DNA of 64,000 nt from Fictibacillus enclensis (lineage in GTDB: Bacteria; Bacillota; Bacilli; Bacillales; Fictibacillaceae), in assembly GCF_001457035.1 (NCBI RefSeq), contig NZ_KQ758618.1, positions 917,173 to 981,172 of the forward strand. Direction: 5' to 3'. Under the pieces are notes generated by a model. The model did not search any database. It had not been told where the DNA came from and saw nothing but the letters and a program-made list of their open reading frames with translations. Position 1 is the stretch's first letter. Each line of letters opens with the position of its first letter. The translations under genes and the position numbers were made by a program. Below, one piece after another: positions 25,841-34,950 of this stretch.

Positions 25841-26761
25841 TTACTCGCAGGTATGATTCATTGTGCAATCAGTATCCGAAAGATCAATCTGAATGGTTGT
25901 ATGCTCAATATGAAATTGTTCCATAAGCAGCTGATTCGCCTTTTTAAGCAAGGTTTGCTGATGATCCTCTGCGTCGGCCACCAGGTGACAGCTTAAGGCA
26001 GGAAAATCCGAAGAGATTGACCATACATGAAGATCATGGACCTGTTTCACTTCAGGGATGGAAAGCAACGCCTGTTTGATCTCCTTAAAGTTCACATTTT
26101 GAGGAGTGCCTTCCATTAAAATATGAACAGATTCTTTGGTCACCCTCCAGCCGCTGATAAGAACCAGAATGGCTACAATAATACTTGCGATAGGATCTGC
26201 CAGATTCCAGTTGAAAAACATGATGACAAGGGCAGCGGCAATTGCGCCAACGGATCCAAGCATGTCCCCAAGGACGTGCAAAAAAGCACTTTTCACATTG
26301 AGATTTTCATCCTTGTCACCTTTCATTAAGATGTAGGCAGCGACAATGTTTACCATTAAACCAATAATCGAAATAATGAGCATCCCCTTACTAATGACTG
26401 AAGGGGGATTTAAGATGCGCTGATAGGATTCCCAAAAGATATAAAGGGCGATCGCTAACAGAGCAATGCCATTGATAAAGGCGGCTAAAATTTCAAAGCG
26501 GCGATAACCATAGGTTTTGGATTGGGAGGATGATTTTTGGCCATAAGTCAATGCCAGGTAACTTAATCCAAGAGCAGCCGCATCACTTAACATATGTCCT
26601 GCGTCAGATAATAAAGCCAAACTGTTGGTAGTAATGCCACCGGCAATTTCCACGAGCATGTAGGCTGCAATTAGAAAAAACGCCCATTTCAATGCTCTTT
26701 TATTGTTTGTACCATGATGATGATGCCCATGAGATTCACCGTGACCGTGAGAATGCGCCAT
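25841..26761 (-). CDS. czcD: Cation diffusion facilitator (CzcD-type zinc/cadmium efflux)
   Basis: 306 aa with six transmembrane helices and a His-rich N-terminus (HSHGHGESHGHHHH). Metal-binding residues appear in LLSDAGHMLSDAAALG (helix 2) and HVLGDMLGSVGAI (helix 5); the C-terminal cytosolic domain contains VHDLHVWSISSD. It exports Zn and related ions in exchange for protons. It is divergent from the ArsR-type regulator and has the TATATGA-N8-TCATATA operator before its start. Confidence 0.92.
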   Translation of the reverse strand: MAHSHGHGESHGHHHHGTNNKRALKWAFFLIAAYMLVEIAGGITTNSLALLSDAGHMLSDAAALGLSYLALTYGQKSSSQSKTYGYRRFEILAAFINGIALLAIALYIFWESYQRILNPPSVISKGMLIISIIGLMVNIVAAYILMKGDKDENLNVKSAFLHVLGDMLGSVGAIAAALVIMFFNWNLADPIASIIVAILVLISGWRVTKESVHILMEGTPQNVNFKEIKQALLSIPEVKQVHDLHVWSISSDFPALSCHLVADAEDHQQTLLKKANQLLMEQFHIEHTTIQIDLSDTDCTMNHTCE

Positions 26762-26787
26762 AAATGCTCAACTCCTTTTTGAATATA

Positions 26788-26809
26788 TATATGAATATAT
26801 GCTCATATA
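26788..26809. promoter_or_regulatory. ArsR/CzrA-type operator before czcD
   Basis: TATATGA (26788-26794) and TCATATA (26803-26809) are inverted and 8 bp apart. The same arrangement occurs at 26992 and 27423. It lies 27 bp before the czcD start. Confidence 0.8.
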
Positions 26810-26991
26810 TATTGTATAAGAACATTCTCCGACGTGCAATAATTTTCCTTTATTTTGTATACTTTTCCCTGGCACTCTATTATTACCCGAAATTATTCTA
26901 ATGAAATACGGAATAGAAGCGTAAATTATTCATTATAGTTAAAGAAAAGAGAATTCGATTCAGCATTTACAGAAGCATAACCGTCGTTTAC

Positions 26992-27013
26992 AATATGAGT
27001 AATTATTCATATA
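26992..27013. promoter_or_regulatory. ArsR/CzrA-type operator before the regulator gene
   Basis: AATATGA (26992-26998), 8 bp, TCATATA (27007-27013). One mismatch from the other two copies; ends 28 bp before the regulator's ATG, consistent with autoregulation. Confidence 0.75.
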
Positions 27014-27041
27014 TGGTTTAGTGGTAAGGAGTTGATATTAA

Positions 27042-27365
27042 ATGGATGAACACGAAAAAGCAATTATTGAAAGTGAACAATTAGATGAAGAAACTCTTTT
27101 TGTCGCATCTCAAACCTTCAAGGCGCTGTCAGATCCGACGCGAATCCGAATCCTTCATCTTTTATCTCATAAAGAATCATCTGTAAATGAAATTGCTGAA
27201 AAGCTCTCACTTTTACAATCTACGGTTTCTCATCAATTGCGTTTTTTAAAAAATCTTCGCCTTGTTAAATTCAGAAGAGCAGGAACGACCCTGTTTTATT
27301 CGATTGATGATAATCATGTGATTACGTTATTAAATCAAGCAATTCATCATGCATGCCATGATTGA
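27042..27365 (+). CDS. czrA: ArsR/SmtB-family metal-sensing repressor (CzrA/CadC type)
   Basis: 107 aa. A winged helix-turn-helix: [28 protein letters not shown], recognition helix [20 protein letters not shown], and wing [16 protein letters not shown]. The C-terminal helix ends IHHACHD with His and Cys residues that could be alpha-5 metal ligands. An N-terminal CadC-type CxC motif is absent, so zinc sensing at the alpha-5 site (CzrA-like) is more likely. AAGGAG lies upstream. It sits between its two presumed targets and shares their operator. Confidence 0.88.
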   Translation: MDEHEKAIIESEQLDEETLFVASQTFKALSDPTRIRILHLLSHKESSVNEIAEKLSLLQSTVSHQLRFLKNLRLVKFRRAGTTLFYSIDDNHVITLLNQAIHHACHD

Positions 27366-27422
27366 TTATGAATTTAACATGTTGCGTTGACACTTTTCGT
27401 GGTGCGAACATATAATGATTTA

Positions 27423-27444
27423 TATATGAATTTCTGCTCATATA
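27423..27444. promoter_or_regulatory. ArsR/CzrA-type operator before cadA
   Basis: TATATGA (27423-27429), 8 bp, TCATATA (27438-27444), identical in both half-sites and spacing to the czcD copy. It lies 42 bp upstream of the cadA start. Confidence 0.8.
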
Positions 27445-27486
27445 AGCATAGATGAAAAGATTCACGGCCAGAGAGGAGAGTACCTG

Positions 27487-29847
27487 GTGACTGATCAACA
27501 AAGAGAATTTTTATTGGATGGCTTGGATTGTGCAAATTGTGCCTCCAAGATCGAAGATGGTGTTCGGGAACTTGAAGGGGTATCATCCTGCAGCGTAAAT
27601 TTTGTAACCAAAACATTAAGAATGGAAACCGAACAGGGGAGGGACATCCCCGTAATTGAAAATACAAGAGATTTGATTCAATCGATTGAGCCGCACATAA
27701 AAGTACTTGACCAGCCAAAAACAAGGCAAAATTCTTCCATGAGTTTCTATATGGAAGGCCTGGACTGTGCCAACTGTGCAGCAAAAATAGAGAAGGAAGC
27801 AGCCGGGCTGACAGGTGTAAGTCTTTCAAGTATGGATTTCGTTTCCAAAACCTTACGGATAAAAACGGATCCTTCCACTACGGAAAAAGATCTGTCAGCT
27901 AAAATTGTGGAAATCGTAAAGCGTCTTGAATCTGGAGTAAAGGTGACACAGCAACCCCGTCACATCAATAGCGAGCCATCACAAAATAATGGAAATAAAA
28001 ACGCAGTGATGTTAACACGGATTGGTATGGGAGCCGTCTTAACGGCAGTTGCTGCGTTTGCGCCCCTAAACTATTGGTTGGAGTTTTCCCTTTTTCTTGT
28101 CGCCTACTTAATTGTAGGTGGGGAGATCCTGCTTAAAGCTGTCCGAAATATAGTTCGGGGGCAGTTGTTTGACGAGAACTTCCTAATGTCACTTGCGACA
28201 GTTGGTGCATTCGCAGTTGGACAGTTCCCCGAAGGAGTAGCTGTCATGCTGTTTTACCAAGTGGGTGAATGGTTTCAGAGCTTAGCGGTCAACCGTTCAA
28301 GGAAATCAATACGTGCCTTGATGGACATCCGGCCGGACTATGCCAATCGTAAAGTGGGGAGCAGGACAGAGCGTGTATCGCCTGATGACGTAAGAATAAG
28401 TGACATAATTATTATCAAACCGGGAGAAAAGGTTCCTTTGGACGGTAAAATCGTTGAAGGAGTATCCATGGTGGATACTTCGGCGTTAACCGGCGAATCC
28501 GTACCCAGGAAAGTGAAGCCTGGCAGTGACCTGTTAAGCGGTACGATCAATAAAAACGGAGTGCTTACTGTAGAAGTAACCAAGAAATTTGAAGACTCCA
28601 CCGTATCCAAAATTTTGGACCTTGTTCAAAATGCAAGCAGCAAAAAGGCACCGACGGAAAATTTCATTACAAAATTTGCGAGGTATTACACTCCTGTTGT
28701 GGTCATTACAGCTGCGGTTTTGGCGTTTCTGCCGCCGCTACTTATTCAGAGTGCATCATTTTCAGAATGGATTTACAGGGCATTGGTCTTTTTGGTCATT
28801 TCCTGTCCTTGTGCGCTTGTTGTTTCCATTCCCCTCAGCTTTTTTGGCGGGGTGGGAGGAGCTTCAAAAACGGGCATCCTTATTAAAGGAAGCAATTATC
28901 TTGAAGCGTTGAATGATGTGAAATATGTCCTGTTTGATAAAACAGGTACGCTGACAAAAGGTGTCTTTGATGTAATACGTATTCACTCGGATAATGGGTT
29001 TTCATCGGATGAATTGCTTTATTATGCTGCCATGGCAGAAGCGCATTCCAATCATCCCATTGCCTTTTCCGTACGTTCCGCCTTTGGTAAAGAGATTCAG
29101 GCCGATCAAGTAGGAGAATATAACGAAATTTCCGGGCATGGCATTAGGGCAACAGTAGATGGAAAAGAAGTGCTCGCCGGAAATGAAAAATTAATGAATC
29201 AAGAAAAAATAGCTTATGAGAAACATGAGGCAGAAGGTACCGTCGTCCATGTGGCTGTGAATCGGACATATGCCGGGCACCTGGTTATTTCAGATGAAGT
29301 AAAAGAAGATGCAGCATCGGCTATTGCGCAGCTGAAAGAGCTTGGAATAAAAAAAACGGTAATGCTGACTGGAGACTCCAAAGCCGTTGGTGAACGTGTG
29401 GGGCATCAATTAGGGTTAGATGAGGTTCATGCAGAACTGCTTCCTCATGAAAAAGTGGAACAAGTTGAAAAATGGGATGGCAATAAGTCTAAAAATGAAA
29501 AGCTGATATTCGTGGGGGATGGCATTAATGATACTCCTGTATTAGCGAGAGCCGATATCGGAATGGCAATGGGTGGATTAGGGTCAGATGCGGCTATCGA
29601 AGCTGCTGACGTGGTCATAATGACGGATGAACCTTCCAAAATCCCTGAAGCCATAAAAATTGCAAAACGAACAAGAAAAATCGTTTGGCAAAATATTATT
29701 TTTGCCTTAGGGGTAAAAGCGGTCTTTCTCTCATTGGGGGCCTTTGGAATTGCCACCATGTGGGAAGCGGTTTTCTCGGATGTCGGTGTAACTCTGATTG
29801 CCGTTTTAAACGCCATGCGAGTATTGAATGTTAACACAAGAGCATAA
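27487..29847 (+). CDS. cadA: P1B-type heavy-metal-transporting ATPase (CadA/ZntA type)
   Basis: 786 aa, starting with GTG after GAGGAGAG. It has two N-terminal HMA metal-binding domains (GLDCANCASK at residues 12-21; a second GLDCANCAAK near 94), then eight membrane helices with the ion motif SCPCALV near residue 439, the phosphatase TGES motif, the phosphorylated Asp484 in DKTGTLTKG, HSNHP (P1B HP motif) and GDGINDTP. It pumps Zn, Cd or Pb out of the cell. A CzrA-type operator precedes it. Confidence 0.94.
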   Translation: MTDQQREFLLDGLDCANCASKIEDGVRELEGVSSCSVNFVTKTLRMETEQGRDIPVIENTRDLIQSIEPHIKVLDQPKTRQNSSMSFYMEGLDCANCAAKIEKEAAGLTGVSLSSMDFVSKTLRIKTDPSTTEKDLSAKIVEIVKRLESGVKVTQQPRHINSEPSQNNGNKNAVMLTRIGMGAVLTAVAAFAPLNYWLEFSLFLVAYLIVGGEILLKAVRNIVRGQLFDENFLMSLATVGAFAVGQFPEGVAVMLFYQVGEWFQSLAVNRSRKSIRALMDIRPDYANRKVGSRTERVSPDDVRISDIIIIKPGEKVPLDGKIVEGVSMVDTSALTGESVPRKVKPGSDLLSGTINKNGVLTVEVTKKFEDSTVSKILDLVQNASSKKAPTENFITKFARYYTPVVVITAAVLAFLPPLLIQSASFSEWIYRALVFLVISCPCALVVSIPLSFFGGVGGASKTGILIKGSNYLEALNDVKYVLFDKTGTLTKGVFDVIRIHSDNGFSSDELLYYAAMAEAHSNHPIAFSVRSAFGKEIQADQVGEYNEISGHGIRATVDGKEVLAGNEKLMNQEKIAYEKHEAEGTVVHVAVNRTYAGHLVISDEVKEDAASAIAQLKELGIKKTVMLTGDSKAVGERVGHQLGLDEVHAELLPHEKVEQVEKWDGNKSKNEKLIFVGDGINDTPVLARADIGMAMGGLGSDAAIEAADVVIMTDEPSKIPEAIKIAKRTRKIVWQNIIFALGVKAVFLSLGAFGIATMWEAVFSDVGVTLIAVLNAMRVLNVNTRA

Positions 29848-29852
29848 AAGAA

Positions 29853-29885
29853 AACAGCCTGCCAAATTTTTGGCAGGTTGTTTAT
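29853..29885 (+). terminator. Intrinsic terminator after cadA
   Basis: ACAGCCTGCCA pairs with TGGCAGGTTGT with an AATTTT loop, then TTATTATT. Confidence 0.7.
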
Positions 29886-29975
29886 TATTACAGTTGCTTT
29901 TCATTAAGATGTGAATAGTATAGAGATATATTAAATTTCTTACACATTTATTGATTCGACAGGCTGGATGTAGTA

Positions 29976-30605
29976 TTGTTGATTCAACCTATTTCTTCAA
30001 TAAGAAAGGACTGTTCTGATCTGTTTGCTTATTCGCATAAAGTGATGGCGCACCACATTCAATCACATGTCAGAGAAAGCGTTCAGTATGATTTAAATAA
30101 GTCTACGTTTACCTGGGCCAACATGAAACCCGATTTCATTCCGGAACTGGCAAAACGAAAGCATTATATAGAAGAAAGCTTTGATTTTGTTGTTGATAAA
30201 ATTGTGCGTCTGCTGGACATTCCCGCATCCGATCTGCTGGATAAACAAAAGCGGAGATGGCTTGAAATCGAAATGGGTGTAATTTGCCATTTCGTTACGG
30301 ATTTCTTCTGTGTTCCACATAACCAGCGCTGGGAATTTAAGCATGCCATGATTCCCCATGTGAAGTATGAAAGAGCTTTGGATAAAAAGGCCAGGGTGCT
30401 CAACAGTATAAACTGCTTAACACTGCCCGAGATCAAAGAGCATTCCAAGGAAAGCGTTACGTTTTTCCTTGAAGAGCTGCTCTGTGAGTATGAACAAAAA
30501 AAGGATTATAAACGGGATATGGTTTATTCCATCAGTGTGTGCAGTGCGATCTGTACATTTATCCTGGAAAAGATTTATTTGAATGACTTTGGCAAAACGG
30601 CATAA
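29976..30605 (+). CDS. Zinc-dependent phospholipase C-like protein
   Basis: 209 aa. His and Asp residues spaced as in the bacterial zinc-dependent phospholipase C/S1-P1 fold are visible: YSHKVMAHHIQSHV, ADFxP-like NMKPDFIPELAKRKHYIEESFDFV, GVICHFVTDFFCVPHN and EFKHAMIPHVKYE. No signal peptide is evident, so it may act inside the cell, unlike secreted PLC. The start is uncertain: TTG at 29976 or 29979, both with a weak ribosome site. Downstream terminator present. Confidence 0.65.
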   Translation: MLIQPISSIRKDCSDLFAYSHKVMAHHIQSHVRESVQYDLNKSTFTWANMKPDFIPELAKRKHYIEESFDFVVDKIVRLLDIPASDLLDKQKRRWLEIEMGVICHFVTDFFCVPHNQRWEFKHAMIPHVKYERALDKKARVLNSINCLTLPEIKEHSKESVTFFLEELLCEYEQKKDYKRDMVYSISVCSAICTFILEKIYLNDFGKTA

Positions 30606-30610
30606 GATAA

Positions 30611-30656
30611 CCAAACTCCAAGCGGATTCGGCGGAATTCCCTTGGAGTTTTTTTTA
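30611..30656 (+). terminator. Intrinsic terminator after the PLC-like gene
   Basis: AAACTCCAAG (30613-30622) pairs with CTTGGAGTTT (30641-30650), then six T residues. Confidence 0.82.
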
Positions 30657-30679
30657 GGTAAATGAAAGGGAGGATGGAG

Positions 30680-31031
30680 ATGGTGAATATGAAAATAGAT
30701 GAATCTCCTATACCGTTCCTGATTCGTGTCCATATGGAATGGCAAGTGGTAAAAAGGAGAAATATGGTTTACACAGCATAAAGCAAACTTTATCAGCAGT
30801 ATAAACAAAGAAGGAACCATCACTTCCCACCCAGTTCCAACACTACAAGCGGGTGTGATGGGAATTACAACTGCATCGAATGGTTCAATCGGGTTTACCG
30901 AAAATCAGGCAAATAAAATCGCTGTATTCACTCCAGATCAAGGGTTAAGGGAATATAACGTGCCGACTCCGGAATCAGCGCCTTTTGGACACGATGTGGT
31001 GAAAAGCTTATGTGGGAGAGATTGCATATAA
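30680..31031 (+). pseudogene. Virginiamycin B lyase-like beta-propeller, frameshifted and truncated
   Basis: A GGGAGG ribosome site and ATG at 30680 lead into MVNMKIDESPIP; reading then needs two single-base shifts (near 30715 and 30757, the second in an A run) to continue as PDSCPYGMASGK, GEIWFTQHKANFISSINK and GTITSHPVPTLQAGVMGITT. WFTQHKAN, GFTENQANKI and EYNVPTPESAPFG recur at the spacing of Vgb propeller blades. After about 110 residues the match is lost and a stop comes at 31029, against about 290 residues in intact Vgb. Clearly inactive. Confidence 0.7.
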
Positions 31032-31325
31032 CCGTAATTTTTTTACAAATTCCTAACTACAACTTTCTGGCTCTGGAGTGGTTAAACGTTCCCCATACGT
31101 GAGTGGAGGAAAACAAATATCGTCGCAAGCAAGTTTGGCAAACATAGGAGGTCGATGTCTCATCAAATTAACACAAAAATAGAGCATGAACAAAATGAGG
31201 AAAAAATTTAACTGCGTATGGTAACAATAATGATAGTGTCCTTGTTTTCCCTCATTTAAAAGATTATATTGTTTCACGTTGTAGGCTCATATTAAGATAT
31301 AGAGAGTGAGAGGAAGGAGGATGTT
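31032..31325. other. Non-coding gap of about 290 bp
   Basis: Follows the decayed Vgb-like gene. I see no ORF with a ribosome site on either strand and no terminator. It may hold further unrecognisable remnants of that gene, and the promoter of the next small gene near its right end. Confidence 0.5.
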
Positions 31326-31556
31326 ATGAACAAGTGTAACATGGATCACTCAAAAGATGATGTCAAACGTAAATACGAGGCACGGAAGGAAGAACTTCCA
31401 GAAGATATTTGTGGGTTATTTGATGATTTTTTAAACAGGAATAACTCACAACCCACCTTAAATGAGATGTTTCATCTTCTCAAAAAATATGATTTAGTTG
31501 ATGAATTGGAAAGATTAGAACGAAATAGAAAAATGAGATCGTTACTTCTTAAATAG
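31326..31556 (+). CDS. Small hydrophilic protein of unknown function (76 aa)
   Basis: 76 aa with a strong AAGGAGG 9 nt before the ATG. It is charged and apparently all helical (SKDDVKRKYEARKEELPEDI, LVDELERLERNRKM), with no membrane segment. No family recognised. A hairpin-T run terminator follows about 50 bp later. Confidence 0.6.
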   Translation: MNKCNMDHSKDDVKRKYEARKEELPEDICGLFDDFLNRNNSQPTLNEMFHLLKKYDLVDELERLERNRKMRSLLLK

Positions 31557-31609
31557 GGATGTAATAAGACTTCCTAATACAGGTGTGCTGACAATTCAAT
31601 AGGCATTTT

Positions 31610-31648
31610 AGAACTTTTGTCGATCTTTCGACATAAGTTCTTTTTAAT
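31610..31648 (+). terminator. Probable intrinsic terminator after the 76-aa gene
   Basis: AGAACTTTTGTCGA pairs with TCGACATAAGTTCT with small mismatches, followed by TTTTTA. Confidence 0.65.
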
Positions 31649-32007
31649 GGTGACTTTTTATGATAGGAAGAATAGAAGAATCGGTCTAAACCGTTTTTCG
31701 GAATATGCCCCTTTAAATGATTATAATTTCACGTACTGTAATTTTATCAAAAACAGGTTAGTGGATGAATACGTATGTAAATTACTCTACCTTCATGTAT
31801 AAAAAAGGAAAAAGAAGGGCAATATAATTTTTGCGTTGGATAGGAAGAACCCTCTCAGTTGTAAGGGAACAATTTTGTTATTTAAAACATCGAGAAAGCT
31901 CCATCTGTTTTAGATACCAGGACTCTTCTCTTCCCTCAATGAGAGAAGAGGTTAAACAAAGGTCGGACTTCAGGTTGTTTTTAAATATTATTTATTTTCT
32001 TAAAATT
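31649..32007. other. Gene-free stretch before the cold-shock promoter
   Basis: AT-rich; open frames here have no ribosome sites and biased composition. One hairpin stands out: CTCTTCTCT with AGAGAAGAG at about 31922-31951, without a T tract. Nothing else I can support. Confidence 0.5.
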
Positions 32008-32036
32008 TTGCTTTCTCTTCTATTTTCTGTTAAAAT
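32008..32036 (+). promoter_or_regulatory. SigA-type promoter of the cold-shock gene
   Basis: TTGCTT (32008-32013) and TAAAAT (32031-32036) are 17 bp apart. It implies a 5' leader of about 115 nt before the csp start, the length typical of cold-shock mRNAs. Confidence 0.6.
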
Positions 32037-32157
32037 AAAAAAGGATTATTTTTGTTCGGTGTAAAAGAAGTTTAAGAATTCGATTTTTCATCTTGATGAT
32101 CACTTTGGGCAAGGATAGTAACATTTTGTGTGTTTAACGCACTAGGAGGAAATAATT

Positions 32158-32358
32158 ATGGAACAAGGTACAGTTAAATGGTTTAATGCAGAAAAAGGTT
32201 TCGGATTTATCGAACGCGAAGGTGGAGAGGACGTATTTGTTCATTTCTCTGCTATCCAATCAGAAGGTTTCAAATCATTAGACGAAGGTCAAAAAGTTAC
32301 TTTTGACGTTGAGCAAGGTGCTCGTGGACCTCAAGCAGCAAACGTTCAAAAAGCATAA
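32158..32358 (+). CDS. Cold-shock protein (CspB/CspD type)
   Basis: 66 aa, one cold-shock domain. RNP1 (KGFGFIER) and RNP2 (VFVHFSAI) motifs are intact, with KWFNAEKG at the N-terminus and GPQAANV near the end. It binds single-stranded RNA and DNA as a chaperone. AGGAGG precedes the ATG. The long leader suggests post-transcriptional cold regulation as in other csp genes. It has an intrinsic terminator. Confidence 0.96.
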   Translation: MEQGTVKWFNAEKGFGFIEREGGEDVFVHFSAIQSEGFKSLDEGQKVTFDVEQGARGPQAANVQKA

Positions 32359-32373
32359 TAATTATTTATAATA

Positions 32374-32407
32374 AAACAGGTCCTTTTTAAAAGGGCCTGT
32401 TTTTTTG
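32374..32407 (+). terminator. Intrinsic terminator after the cold-shock gene
   Basis: AACAGGTCCTTTT pairs with AAAAGGGCCTGTT, followed by seven T residues. Confidence 0.88.
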
Positions 32408-32561
32408 ATTTCTAAAAAAAGCGCAATAAAAAACCCGCCAAGCACAGACAACAGGCATGCAATCCTTCTTTTTTTCGAAATTAATTTCATAACCCGGTGT
32501 CATTGTGTATCCCTCTTTCGGATGAAATTAACAATTCTTCTCACGAGAATGAAGGGGATAA

Positions 32562-32606
32562 GAAAAAAAGACGCGCTTCTCCTGAGGGGAAATACACGTC
32601 TTTTTT
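32562..32606. terminator. Isolated terminator-like hairpin
   Basis: AAAAAAGACG pairs with CGTCTTTTTT around the partly paired CTTCTCCTGAGGGG interior. No gene lies immediately upstream on either strand; the 32408-32750 interval is otherwise empty. Confidence 0.5.
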
Positions 32607-32750
32607 GAGTACAAGTACTTCATTCTTTCTGTTTTACTGTTCGATCTCAAGCTTCGCTTCTACCTGTTTGCAGACTTAATTTGCTGACATGCCATTTGCA
32701 TCAATGACCGAAGCCGGAGTCACAAAATCTTGATTTTAACAATCGGTTCA

Positions 32751-32942
32751 TTACTTCAAGGTATTTAGTATGTTTTCCGGATTGGTCAACTGAACGGTTT
32801 TCACACTTTCTACATTGTGCTTTTTAAACAGCTCTACATGAGTGGTATTTAAAATGGTGCCCTTTTTTAATAATAGAACCCCATTGGAAGTGTAAACGTC
32901 TTCCAAAAGAATAGAGCCGGTTTCAACCTGCAAGTCTGACAT
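32751..32942 (-). CDS. Stand-alone HD-GYP-type N-terminal domain protein
   Basis: 63 aa from the ATG at 32942; AGGAGG lies 6 nt upstream. The body, GSILLEDVYTSNGVLLLKKG, TILNTTHVELFKKHNVESVK, resembles the short domain that precedes HD-GYP c-di-GMP phosphodiesterase domains (LAEDVYxxxGxLLLxKGTxL...). No HD-GYP domain follows, so the protein is that domain alone. It may be a small regulator or a leftover; function unknown. Confidence 0.6.
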   Translation of the reverse strand: MSDLQVETGSILLEDVYTSNGVLLLKKGTILNTTHVELFKKHNVESVKTVQLTNPENILNTLK

Positions 32943-33117
32943 GTGCATCCTCCTTGGAATAAACAAGATTATAGTTCTATCGTAATGGATAATTATACCT
33001 GTATCAACTTTTATTTGTACTTTTCTGTATATTGCTTCTCATTGGAATCTTACTCTTTTCGTGAGCATACAATATAGCCAACACCACTGGCTGTAAGTCT
33101 GACCGGAGTGATGGACA

Positions 33118-34950
33118 ATGAACAGACTGGCTAAAGTGATAACAGAAATTGACAGGCGCACCGACCGTCTTCTTGACCTGCAGCAGCCTGACGGCTCATG
33201 GCGTTTTTCTTTTGAAAATGCCCTGCTCACGGATGCCTATATGATCATTATGTTACGGACCCTGGAATGGGACGACGAGATGCTGATCCGGCAACTGACA
33301 AGGAGATTATTAGCCAAGCAAACAAAGAACGGAACATGGAAAGCCTATCCTGATGAAAGAATGGGCAATTTGTCTGCCACAGCGGAAGCGTATGCCGCCC
33401 TGCTTTATTCAGGGGTAATTTCCGGGGATGCCATCCCGATGAAAAAAGCTGCAAGGTTTATCAGAGAAAACGGCGGATTAAAAAAGACCAGTTTGTTAAC
33501 GAAGGTATTCTTTGCATTTAACGGACTGTATCCATGGCCAGACCGTGAAGTGGATCCTTCGAGACTATTTCGAATCATGAAAAAAGTGAACATGAACTTT
33601 TACGATCTTGGAAGCTATGCAAGGGCCCACTTTGCTCCGGTTTTGTTGGGAATGGCAGAAAAGTTTCAGGTGCACAACAGCCGTAAACCTTGTCTGAAGC
33701 ATTTGATTTCAGAAGAAGACCGCAGAAAGGCGAAGGGAAAAAAGAATTCTAAACGTCCGTTGTATTCCATCCAGAGCGCTTTTTTGGAAAATTACATACT
33801 AAAGAGGGTTGAGGAGGATGGAACTCTCCTAAGCTATGCCACTTCTACTTTTCTCATGATATACGGGCTTCTCGCGGTTGGTTACAAGCCCACCGATCCG
33901 GTCATTCATGGAGCGATTACCGGGCTGATTTGTCTGGTTCATCATACTGGGAAAACCTTTCATCTACAGAACTCACCGCCAACGGTGTGGGATACTTCTC
34001 TCGTAAGCTATACCCTTTTGTCCTCAGGGGCCCCTCCTTCATCTTCACAAATGAGAAAGAGTTTGAGTTTTGTGCAGAAGCATCAGCAAACCCGTCTCGG
34101 AGACTGGAAATTTCATAATCCGGATGTCATGCCAGGAGGCTGGGGATTCAGCAAAAGTAACACCATCCATCCGGACATCGATGATACCCAGGCTGCTCTG
34201 CGAACGATGTTTCATTATGCAAAAACCGATAGAACGATTCAACACGCCTACAAAAGAGGTGTCGGTTGGCTTCTCTCCATGCAAAACAAAGATGGGGGAT
34301 GGCCGGCATTTGAAAAAGACACAAATAAAAGATGGATGGCGAAACTGCCCATTGAAAATGCCGGGGATGCGCTTACCGATCCTTCCACAGCTGATTTAAC
34401 GGGCCGGACGCTTGAGTTTCTCGGAAACTATGAAGGGATACGGCTCTCATCTCCCCACATTCAATCTGCTGTTCAATGGCTGAAGCAACATCAGGAAAGC
34501 AATGGTTCCTGGTATGGGCGCTGGGGTATTTGCTATATTTACGGGACATGGGCGGGTATAACAGGACTCATGGCGGCTGGGATCACACATAAAGACTCTG
34601 CGGTACAAAAAGCGGTGGAGTGGCTGACTTCGATTCAGAAATGTGACGGAGGATGGGGAGAATCATGCAAAAGTGACATTAATAAGCATTATTGTGATCT
34701 TCCATACAGCACAATCACCCAGACAGCATGGGCAGTTGATGCACTAATCGCGGCATGTCCAAAACCAACCGATTCGATAAAACGAGGAATTGACTATCTA
34801 TTACATCGCGGAAATTATAATGGCATACATGTTTCCTATCCAACAGGGGCAGGGCTGCCAGGAACATTTTATATGTACTACCACAGCTACAATTACATTT
34901 GGCCGCTGTTGGCATTATGTCATTACAAGGATAAATACGGAAATAATTAA
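33118..34950 (+). CDS. sqhC: Squalene-hopene cyclase family protein (sporulenol synthase/SqhC type)
   Basis: 610-aa class II terpene cyclase. The catalytic DxDD motif reads PDIDDTQ (Asp353, Asp355, Asp356). QW repeats include QQPDGSWRF near residue 23, QNKDGGWPAFE, QESNGSWYGRWG and IQKCDGGWGES. The DIDDTQ form and length resemble B. subtilis SqhC, which cyclises C35 tetraprenyl-beta-curcumene to sporulenol in spores rather than squalene to hopene. The start codon has only GGAGTGAT upstream. No prenyl synthase is adjacent. True substrate uncertain. Confidence 0.9.
   Translation: MNRLAKVITEIDRRTDRLLDLQQPDGSWRFSFENALLTDAYMIIMLRTLEWDDEMLIRQLTRRLLAKQTKNGTWKAYPDERMGNLSATAEAYAALLYSGVISGDAIPMKKAARFIRENGGLKKTSLLTKVFFAFNGLYPWPDREVDPSRLFRIMKKVNMNFYDLGSYARAHFAPVLLGMAEKFQVHNSRKPCLKHLISEEDRRKAKGKKNSKRPLYSIQSAFLENYILKRVEEDGTLLSYATSTFLMIYGLLAVGYKPTDPVIHGAITGLICLVHHTGKTFHLQNSPPTVWDTSLVSYTLLSSGAPPSSSQMRKSLSFVQKHQQTRLGDWKFHNPDVMPGGWGFSKSNTIHPDIDDTQAALRTMFHYAKTDRTIQHAYKRGVGWLLSMQNKDGGWPAFEKDTNKRWMAKLPIENAGDALTDPSTADLTGRTLEFLGNYEGIRLSSPHIQSAVQWLKQHQESNGSWYGRWGICYIYGTWAGITGLMAAGITHKDSAVQKAVEWLTSIQKCDGGWGESCKSDINKHYCDLPYSTITQTAWAVDALIAACPKPTDSIKRGIDYLLHRGNYNGIHVSYPTGAGLPGTFYMYYHSYNYIWPLLALCHYKDKYGNN

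Noticed and set aside
31617..32064. Two plus-strand ORFs of 61 and 77 codons before the cold-shock gene
   Set aside because: The first starts inside a terminator hairpin, the second overlaps a hairpin and the csp promoter; neither has a ribosome site.
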